A stretch of 6,824 nucleotides of DNA. Origin: Pseudomonadota bacterium. Its GTDB lineage: Bacteria > Pseudomonadota > Gammaproteobacteria > Burkholderiales > Gallionellaceae. The notes below the pieces were generated by a model. The model was given only the letters and a program-made list of their open reading frames with translations. It ran no database searches and had not been told where the DNA came from. Positions 1 through 4,825 of this stretch are shown here, one piece after another. The first letter of the stretch is position 1, and each line of letters starts with the position of its first letter. The stretch is taken from the NCBI GenBank assembly GCA_021781695.1, contig JAJXWG010000090.1, forward strand, positions 1-6,824, in the 5' to 3' direction. The position numbers were made by a program, and so were the translations under genes.

Positions 1-36
1 AACACCCGCAACCGCTCAGGCAAAAGAACCGTTGGC
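1..36 (+). promoter_or_regulatory. Glycine riboswitch, aptamer 1 (3' end only)
   Basis: The segment CGCTCAGGCAAAAGAACCG (14-32) matches the conserved 3' part of glycine aptamers, whose usual form is CUCAGG followed by CAAAAGGAC. A second complete aptamer begins about ten bases downstream, so this is the tail of the first aptamer of a tandem glycine riboswitch. Its 5' part and the operon promoter lie left of the window. In the family, tandem aptamers sit upstream of gcvT and sense glycine. The short linker around 36-44 matches the spacing expected between the two aptamers. Confidence is limited only by the truncation. Confidence 0.82.
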
Positions 37-44
37 ACAGGCAA

Positions 45-217
45 ATCTGGAGAGCGCAGGCCAAAACCTGCCACCGAAGGGGCACACAATATTCGTCATT
101 GATGAAGCTGCTAGCCATTCGACTAAGCCCGCAAACGGACAAGTCGCTGGTTATCCCGCGAAATCGGGAATCCAGTTTAATGACAGTTTTGTAATCTCTC
201 AGGTACCGAGGACAGAT
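45..217 (+). promoter_or_regulatory. Glycine riboswitch, aptamer 2 (complete)
   Basis: All conserved blocks of a glycine aptamer are present in order. ATCTG (45-49) pairs with CAGAT (213-217) as P1. GGAGAG is at 49-54. A P2 hairpin is formed by GCAGG (56-60) and CCTGC (67-71). The core CCGAAGGGGCA is at 74-84, and the 3' core CTCTCAGGTACCGAGGACAG is at 196-215. It precedes gcvT, the classical target, and would bind glycine in the nascent leader of the operon mRNA. The aptamer is about 173 nt long, well above the usual roughly 100 nt, because the P3 arm (86-192) is greatly extended. Family identity is near certain. Whether glycine turns the operon on or off cannot be read directly, but gcvT riboswitches are normally activating. 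Confidence 0.93.
86..192 (+). other. Extended, multibranched P3 arm of aptamer 2
   Basis: The stretch between the two core blocks of aptamer 2 folds on paper into a branched structure. ACAA (86-89) pairs with TTGT (189-192) at the base. GTCATT (95-100) pairs with AATGAC (179-184). Inside lie three consecutive hairpins. The first is 102-118 (ATG/CAT plus GCT/AGC). The second is 120-146 (CGACT/AGTCG with an inner CCG/CGG). The third is 147-175 (CTGG/CCAG with inner TCCCG/CGGGA). Variable P3 length is known in the family. The four-helix layout was found by eye and has not been energy-tested. Confidence 0.6.
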
Positions 218-251
218 GGGGCGCTGCACGATATCGTGCAGCGCCTTTTTT
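218..251 (+). terminator. Intrinsic terminator in gcvT leader (riboswitch expression platform)
   Basis: Bases 220-245 are a perfect 26-bp palindrome (GGCGCTGCACGA and its complement), followed by six T at 246-251 and four more T after one A. This is a textbook rho-independent terminator. It starts directly after the P1 strand of aptamer 2 and ends seven bases before the gcvT ribosome site, so it fits the attenuator of the glycine riboswitch. With glycine bound, terminator formation would be expected to be disfavoured if the switch follows the usual activating logic. No long antiterminator partner is obvious. Confidence 0.9.
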
Positions 252-257
252 ATTTTC

Positions 258-262
258 GGAAG
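258..262 (+). promoter_or_regulatory. Ribosome binding site of gcvT
   Basis: GGAAG lies five bases before the ATG at 268. It supports this start and is close behind the T tract of the leader terminator, so initiation depends on readthrough of the attenuator. Confidence 0.7.
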
Positions 263-267
263 ACGAC

Positions 268-1359
268 ATGACGACTCTCAAGCAGACACCCCTCAATGCA
301 GCACACCGCGCGATGGGCGCGAAAATGGTGGACTTCGGCGGCTGGGACATGCCGGTGAACTACGGCTCCCAGATCGAGGAACACCATCAGGTGCGGCGCG
401 ACTGCGGCATGTTCGACGTCTCCCACATGCGCGTGGTGGACATCAAAGGCGATGGCGTGCGCGCATTTCTGCGCTACCTTCTGGCAAACAATGCGGACAA
501 ATTGACGACACCCGGCAAAGCGCTGTATTCGACCATGCTGCGCCCGGATGGCGGCGTGATCGATGACCTGATCATCTATTTCATGAACGAAGCCTGGTTT
601 CGCATCGTGGTCAACGCTGGCACCGCAGACAAGGATATCGCATGGATGAAGGAGCAGGCCGCATCACACGCGCCGAATCTTGCAATCGCTCCTCGCATGG
701 AGCTTGCGATGATCGCGGTGCAGGGGCCGAATGCACGCGCAAAGGTATGGGAAGCGCTGCCCGGCAGCCAGGAACTTTCCGAAACTCTGGTCCCATTCAG
801 CGCGGTGGAGATGGGCGAGATGTTCATCGCGCGCACAGGTTATACAGGAGAGGACGGTTTTGAAATCATGATCCCCGCCAAGGCTGCGCCCTTCTTCTGG
901 GCGACACTCGCGGAAAAAGGCGTGAAGCCGATCGGTCTTGGCGCGCGCGACACCCTGCGGCTGGAAGCGGGCATGAACCTCTACGGGCAGGACATGGACG
1001 AGCAGGTCAATCCGCTGGAGTCAGGCCTTGCCTGGACGGTCGATCTCAAGAGTCCCCGGGATTTCATAGGCAAGGCGGCACTTCTGGCGCATCCGCCTGC
1101 AAGGAAACTGGCAGGGCTCCTGTTGACTGACAAAGGCGTGTTGCGCGGCCACCAGAAGGTGCACACCGCGCACGGCGAAGGCGAGATCACCAGCGGCAGC
1201 TTTTCGCCGACGCTTGAAAAATCCATCGCGCTGGCCCGCGTGCCCGCTGAAGTTGCCATTGGGGACATGGTGCAGGTATCGGTGCGCGACAAGATGCTCA
1301 ACGCACAAGTGGTAAAGTACCCGTTCGCAAGAAATGGCAAAGCAGTCGTTAGTTACTAG
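268..1359 (+). CDS. gcvT: Glycine cleavage system T protein (aminomethyltransferase)
   Basis: T protein transfers the one-carbon unit from the aminomethylated lipoyl arm of H protein to tetrahydrofolate, giving 5,10-methylene-THF and ammonia, in the cytosol. The 363-residue length is normal. Visible family signatures are FGGWDMPV near residue 23, DVSHM near 50, GGVIDDLI at 95-102 with the catalytic Asp99/100 pair, IAVQGPNA near 149, the folate-site block ARTGYTGEDGFEI at 188-200, GLGARDTLRLEAGMNLYG at 223-240, and ITSGSFSPTL at 307-316. The start follows a GGAAG ribosome site, and the MTTLKQTPLNAAH beginning is typical. It is the first gene of the operon, directly under the glycine riboswitch. 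The last codons (VVSY) and the TAG stop lie inside an inverted-repeat element shared with the gap to gcvH, so the extreme C terminus may derive from that element. Identity is secure. Confidence 0.98.
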   Translation: MTTLKQTPLNAAHRAMGAKMVDFGGWDMPVNYGSQIEEHHQVRRDCGMFDVSHMRVVDIKGDGVRAFLRYLLANNADKLTTPGKALYSTMLRPDGGVIDDLIIYFMNEAWFRIVVNAGTADKDIAWMKEQAASHAPNLAIAPRMELAMIAVQGPNARAKVWEALPGSQELSETLVPFSAVEMGEMFIARTGYTGEDGFEIMIPAKAAPFFWATLAEKGVKPIGLGARDTLRLEAGMNLYGQDMDEQVNPLESGLAWTVDLKSPRDFIGKAALLAHPPARKLAGLLLTDKGVLRGHQKVHTAHGEGEITSGSFSPTLEKSIALARVPAEVAIGDMVQVSVRDKMLNAQVVKYPFARNGKAVVSY

Positions 1360-1430
1360 TCGCTGGCCGGCAGTTAAAACCGCGCAGCGACAAACCCAAC
1401 TAATGACTAACGACTAGTAACTAACAACTG
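1343..1430 (+). repeat. Heptad-built inverted repeat element 1 (gcvT-gcvH gap)
   Basis: Bases 1343-1362 and 1411-1430 are complementary over 20 bp with a single mismatch (1347/1426). The 15-bp core GTTAGTTACTAGTCG is perfect. The right arm is a tandem array of 7-bp units: ACTAATG (1399), ACTAACG (1406), ACTAGTA (1413), ACTAACA (1420) and a partial ACTG (1427). The left arm carries the same kind of unit on the opposite strand (CGTTAGT at 1347, TACTAGT at 1354). A smaller alternative hairpin, TCGCTG/CAGCGA (1360-1365 / 1385-1390), sits in the loop. The left arm overlaps the gcvT stop, and the right arm ends exactly at the gcvH ribosome site. In the mRNA it would form a large intercistronic hairpin, and without a T run it is not an intrinsic terminator. 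Function is unknown. Confidence 0.8.
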
Positions 1431-1436
1431 AAGGAG
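1431..1436 (+). promoter_or_regulatory. Ribosome binding site of gcvH
   Basis: A strong AAGGAG lies six bases before the ATG at 1443. It begins at the first base after the right arm of the inverted repeat, so it stays unpaired just outside the stem. Confidence 0.9.
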
Positions 1437-1442
1437 TTTTAA

Positions 1443-1832
1443 ATGAGCAATCCAGACAACCTGAAATACACGACTTCCCATGAATGGGTCAAGACAGAAG
1501 CGGACGGCACCTTAAGCATAGGCATCACGCAGCATGCGCAGGAATTGCTGGGCGACATGGTGTTTGTCGAAGCGCCTGCGGTCGGACGCCACCTGGCAGC
1601 GCGCGAAGAATGTGCCGTGGTGGAATCGGTCAAGGCGGCGGCAGACGTGTATGCGCCGGTCTCGGGCGCAGTCACCGAAACCAACGGGGCACTGGATGGC
1701 AGTCCGGAATCCATCAATGAAGATCCCTATGCTGCCTGGATGTTCAGGATGAAGCCCGACAATGCTGCCGACGTCAACGCGCTGATGGACGCGGCCGCAT
1801 ATCAGGCATTCGTCGACAGCGAAGCACACTAA
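1443..1832 (+). CDS. gcvH: Glycine cleavage system H protein (lipoyl carrier)
   Basis: H protein carries the lipoyl arm that shuttles the aminomethyl group from P to T protein and the reduced lipoate to dihydrolipoamide dehydrogenase. The 129 residues match the family. The N terminus reads YTTSHEWVK. GDMVFVEAP is at 38-46, and the lipoylation motif EECAVVESVKAA at 55-66 places the modified lysine at Lys64. APVSGAVTETN (71-81) and the INEDPY-AWMF block (91-101) complete the fold. The start is fixed by AAGGAG. It lies 83 bp after gcvT and 99 bp before gcvP in the same direction, consistent with one mRNA. Lipoate attachment needs LipB/LipA or LplA from elsewhere in the genome. Small departures from consensus (AAREEC where AGEEC is usual) do not touch the modified site. 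Confidence 0.98.
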   Translation: MSNPDNLKYTTSHEWVKTEADGTLSIGITQHAQELLGDMVFVEAPAVGRHLAAREECAVVESVKAAADVYAPVSGAVTETNGALDGSPESINEDPYAAWMFRMKPDNAADVNALMDAAAYQAFVDSEAH

Positions 1833-1836
1833 ATAC

Positions 1837-1904
1837 CAATAGCTCGTGGCCTGTAGCTGATAGCCAATGCGCATTGGCTACCGACTACGAGCTATCCGCT
1901 CACA
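1837..1904 (+). repeat. Heptad-built inverted repeat element 2 (gcvH-gcvP gap)
   Basis: The centre is a perfect 20-bp palindrome, TAGCCAATGC (1861-1870) with its complement (1871-1880). An outer 9-bp stem is formed by ATAGCTCGT (1839-1847) and ACGAGCTAT (1887-1895). Both arms have a 7-bp period. On the plus strand the right arm reads GCTACCG (1877), ACTACGA (1884), GCTATCC (1891). The left arm read on the minus strand gives GCTATCA (1864-1858), GCTACAG (1857-1851), GCCACGA (1850-1844) and GCTATTG (1843-1837). The element begins four bases after the gcvH stop. It has the same architecture and unit form as the element between gcvT and gcvH but different bases. No T run follows, so it is not an intrinsic terminator. 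Confidence 0.78.
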
Positions 1905-1931
1905 ATCATCCATGTTTTTCAAATTTCCGCC

Positions 1932-4784
1932 ATGAATAATTCCGACCAATTTGTAAACCGCCACAATGGCCCTTCTCCAGATGACGTTCAGGACATGCTC
2001 AAGAAAATCGACGCGCCGTCGCTCGATGCGCTGATCGACCAGACCATACCGAAAGCGATCCGCCTGAAGACACCGCTCAATCTGCCCGATGGCATGTCGG
2101 AATATGAATACCTTTCCCATCTGAGAGGCATCGCTGCGAAGAACAGACTCTACAAGTCATACATCGGCCTGGGCTACTACGACACCATCGTGCCGCCCGT
2201 GATACAGCGCAACGTGCTCGAGAATCCGGGCTGGTACACCGCCTACACCCCTTACCAGGCTGAGATCGCCCAGGGACGCCTTGAGGCGCTTCTGAATTTC
2301 CAGACCATGGTGGTCGATCTGACCGGCATGGAAATCGCCAATGCATCGCTTCTGGATGAGGCGACAGCTGCCGCCGAGGCGATGACCATGCTGCACGGCC
2401 TTCGCGCCCACGACGCATCCCACAGGAACACGTTCTTCGTCTCGCACGAATGCTTCCCGCAAACCATAGAGCTGCTGAAAACCCGCGCCAAACCGCTGGG
2501 GATCGAGCTCGTGATAGGCGACTTCAAAAGCGTCACTTTCAACGACAGGATGTATGGTGCTCTGTTGCAATACCCTACAGCAAATGGCGCCGTGCACGAC
2601 TACCGCGAGTTCGTGGATCGCGCAAAGCAACACGGCATGAGCATTGCGGTGGCAGCCGACATCCTGAGTCTCGTCTTGCTGCCCCCTCCGGGAGAATGGG
2701 GTGCGGACGTCGTGTTTGGTTCCAGTCAGCGTTTCGGCGTGCCCATGGGATACGGCGGACCGCACGCGGCATACTTTGCCTGCCGCGACGCTTACAAGCG
2801 TGCTATGCCTGGGCGCATCATCGGCGTGTCTGTCGATGCGGACGGCAACCCCGCGCTGCGCATGGCGCTGCAAACGCGCGAACAGCATATCCGCCGCGAG
2901 AAGGCTACCTCCAACATCTGCACCGCGCAGGCGCTGCTTGCAATCATGGCCAGCATGTATGCGGTATATCACGGCGCTGCCGGCCTCAAAGGCATTGCAA
3001 CAAGGCTGCATCTTTACGCCGCATTGCTTGCCGACGAACTGAAGAAACTCGGTTACCAGATCGCGCATGAAAGCTTCTTCGATACGCTGCACCTCATGCA
3101 CACCGACAACGTGAGGATACATGCATTCGCTGAGTCTGCAGAAATCAATTTCCGCTACAGCAGCGACGGGCTTGGCATTTCGCTGGATCAAACCACGTCG
3201 ACAAACGATCTCAACGCAATCCTCGCGGTGTTCGCAAAGGCTGCCGGAAAACCCGCACCGACATTGGCGGCATGCCGGCTTGATGTCCAGTCCATGCGCA
3301 TCAGCACAAGGGAATCTGCGATACTGACCCATCCCGTTTTCAGTTCGCATCACTCCGAAACCCTGATGATGCGCTACATCAAGAGACTGGAGAACAAGGA
3401 CCTGTCCTTGACCCATTCGATGATCGCACTGGGTTCATGCACCATGAAGCTGAATGCCGCAGCGGAGCTGTTGCCGCTGACCTGGCCCGGATTTGCGAAC
3501 TTGCACCCCTTCGTGCCAGTTGAACAGGCGGCAGGTTTTCAGGAGATCATTTCTGGCCTCGATGCCGCGCTGTCGGAGATCACGGGCTTTGCGCAAATGA
3601 GCTTTCAGCCCAACAGCGGCGCGCAGGGCGAATATGCGGGCCTCCTTGTGATCCAGGCCTATCACCGATCAAAAGGCGAAGGAGACCGCAATGTCGCGCT
3701 GATTCCTTCTTCCGCGCACGGCACCAATCCTGCCAGCGCTGCGATGTGCGGCATGAAAATCGTGGTGGTGAAATGCGACAAGAACGGCAACATCGACGTG
3801 GACGACCTGCGCGAGAAGGCCGAGCTGCACAAAGACAATCTGTCCTGCCTGATGGTGACCTACCCCAGCACCCACGGTGTGTATGAGGAATCCATCATCG
3901 AGATCACCTCCATCATCCATGCAAACGGCGGGCAGGTTTACATGGACGGCGCGAACATGAACGCGCAGGTGGGTCTCACAAGCCCGGGCAACATCGGCGC
4001 TGACGTATGCCACCTGAATCTGCACAAGACCTTCGCGATCCCCCACGGCGGCGGCGGACCGGGCGCCGGCCCCATCGGCGTGGCAGCGCACCTCGCCCCT
4101 TTCTTGCCCTCGCATTCGGTGATCAAGACCGGCGGCGAGCAGGGAATACATGCGGTATCCGCAGCCCCTTACGGCAGCGCGCTGATTCTCCTGGTTTCCT
4201 ACGGATACATCAGGATGATGGGCGGCAAAGGACTCAAAGAGGCCACCCGCATGGCGATCCTGAATGCGAACTACATCAAGGAGTCATTGAAGAATCATTA
4301 CTCGACGCTGTATGTGGGCAGTAACGGCCGCTGCGCGCACGAGATGATTCTGAACTGCATCGATTTCAAGCGCGATGCAGGCGTGGAAGTGGCCGACATC
4401 GCCAAACGCCTGATGGATTTTGGTTTCCATGCGCCGACCACTTCATTCCCGGTGGTCGACACATTGATGGTTGAACCGACCGAGAGCGAGTCAAAAGCCG
4501 AACTCGACCGCTTTTGTGATGCGATGATCGCAATCCGCAACGAAATCGATGAAATTGCGGCAGGCCGCGCCGACAGAAAAGACAATGTGATCAAACATGC
4601 GCCGCATACCGCGAAGGCCGTTGTGACCAGCGACTGGAACAGAAATTATACCCGCGAGCAGGCGGCTTTCCCGCTGCCCTGGGTCAAGGAAAACAAGTTC
4701 TGGCCGTCTGTTGCGCGCGTCGACAACGTGTATGGCGACAAACATCTCATCTGCTCCTGCCCGCCGATAGAAAGCTACCTGTAA
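1932..4784 (+). CDS. gcvP: Glycine dehydrogenase (decarboxylating), P protein
   Basis: P protein is the pyridoxal-phosphate enzyme that decarboxylates glycine and loads the aminomethyl group onto the H-protein lipoate in the cytosol. At 950 residues it is the single-chain form, with both halves that other bacteria split into GcvPA and GcvPB. The N-terminal half shows FVNRHNGPS (7-15), GLGYYDTIVPPVI, the NPGWYTAYTPYQ-EI-QGRLE block and the ANASLLDEATAAAEAM stretch. The C-terminal half shows GSCTMKLN, SSAHGTNPASA around His596, the PLP-binding HLNLHKTF with Lys699, the glycine-rich loop IPHGGGGPG (703-711), and MVEPTESESKAELDRFCDAM near the end. The start matches the family N terminus (MNNSDQFVNRH) but has no clear Shine-Dalgarno sequence. 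It is the last gene of the operon and is followed by a hairpin. Identity is secure. Confidence 0.98.
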   Translation: MNNSDQFVNRHNGPSPDDVQDMLKKIDAPSLDALIDQTIPKAIRLKTPLNLPDGMSEYEYLSHLRGIAAKNRLYKSYIGLGYYDTIVPPVIQRNVLENPGWYTAYTPYQAEIAQGRLEALLNFQTMVVDLTGMEIANASLLDEATAAAEAMTMLHGLRAHDASHRNTFFVSHECFPQTIELLKTRAKPLGIELVIGDFKSVTFNDRMYGALLQYPTANGAVHDYREFVDRAKQHGMSIAVAADILSLVLLPPPGEWGADVVFGSSQRFGVPMGYGGPHAAYFACRDAYKRAMPGRIIGVSVDADGNPALRMALQTREQHIRREKATSNICTAQALLAIMASMYAVYHGAAGLKGIATRLHLYAALLADELKKLGYQIAHESFFDTLHLMHTDNVRIHAFAESAEINFRYSSDGLGISLDQTTSTNDLNAILAVFAKAAGKPAPTLAACRLDVQSMRISTRESAILTHPVFSSHHSETLMMRYIKRLENKDLSLTHSMIALGSCTMKLNAAAELLPLTWPGFANLHPFVPVEQAAGFQEIISGLDAALSEITGFAQMSFQPNSGAQGEYAGLLVIQAYHRSKGEGDRNVALIPSSAHGTNPASAAMCGMKIVVVKCDKNGNIDVDDLREKAELHKDNLSCLMVTYPSTHGVYEESIIEITSIIHANGGQVYMDGANMNAQVGLTSPGNIGADVCHLNLHKTFAIPHGGGGPGAGPIGVAAHLAPFLPSHSVIKTGGEQGIHAVSAAPYGSALILLVSYGYIRMMGGKGLKEATRMAILNANYIKESLKNHYSTLYVGSNGRCAHEMILNCIDFKRDAGVEVADIAKRLMDFGFHAPTTSFPVVDTLMVEPTESESKAELDRFCDAMIAIRNEIDEIAAGRADRKDNVIKHAPHTAKAVVTSDWNRNYTREQAAFPLPWVKENKFWPSVARVDNVYGDKHLICSCPPIESYL

Positions 4785-4791
4785 CTTAAAG

Positions 4792-4825
4792 CTCGCCCGT
4801 ATGAATTGATTTCATTTCGGGCGAG
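4792..4825. terminator. Hairpin between convergent genes, likely bidirectional terminator
   Basis: CTCGCCCG (4792-4799) pairs with CGGGCGAG (4818-4825). ATGAA (4801-4805) pairs with TTCAT (4811-4815) above a small internal loop, closing a 5-base loop. It starts eight bases after the gcvP stop. On the plus strand no T run follows. On the minus strand it is followed by a weak CTTTAAGTT. It contains the stop codon of the minus-strand gene. Position and strength suggest transcript ending or 3'-end protection for both genes, but it is not a canonical T-tract terminator. Confidence 0.6.

Noticed and set aside
101..150. Possible RCTANNN heptads in the riboswitch P3 insertion, like those between the gcv genes
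   Set aside because: CTA words occur (111, 123) but not at 7-bp spacing, so a link to the intergenic elements is not supported.
95..184. Cloverleaf-like fold that could suggest a tRNA gene
   Set aside because: No T-loop (GTTCRANYC) or proper anticodon arm, and helix lengths do not fit a tRNA. The stretch lies between conserved glycine-aptamer cores.
32..271. 79-residue open frame across the leader
   Set aside because: It lies over the riboswitch and terminator, has no ribosome site, and its sequence is explained by RNA structure.
1343..1904. Inverted repeats as CRISPR or insertion-sequence ends
   Set aside because: No spacers of constant length, no transposase and no target duplication. 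The arms are short heptad arrays around a small loop.
2157..3416. 419-residue minus-strand open frame opposite gcvP
   Set aside because: It is the antisense shadow of a highly conserved gcvP region in GC-rich coding DNA. The translation resembles no protein I know.
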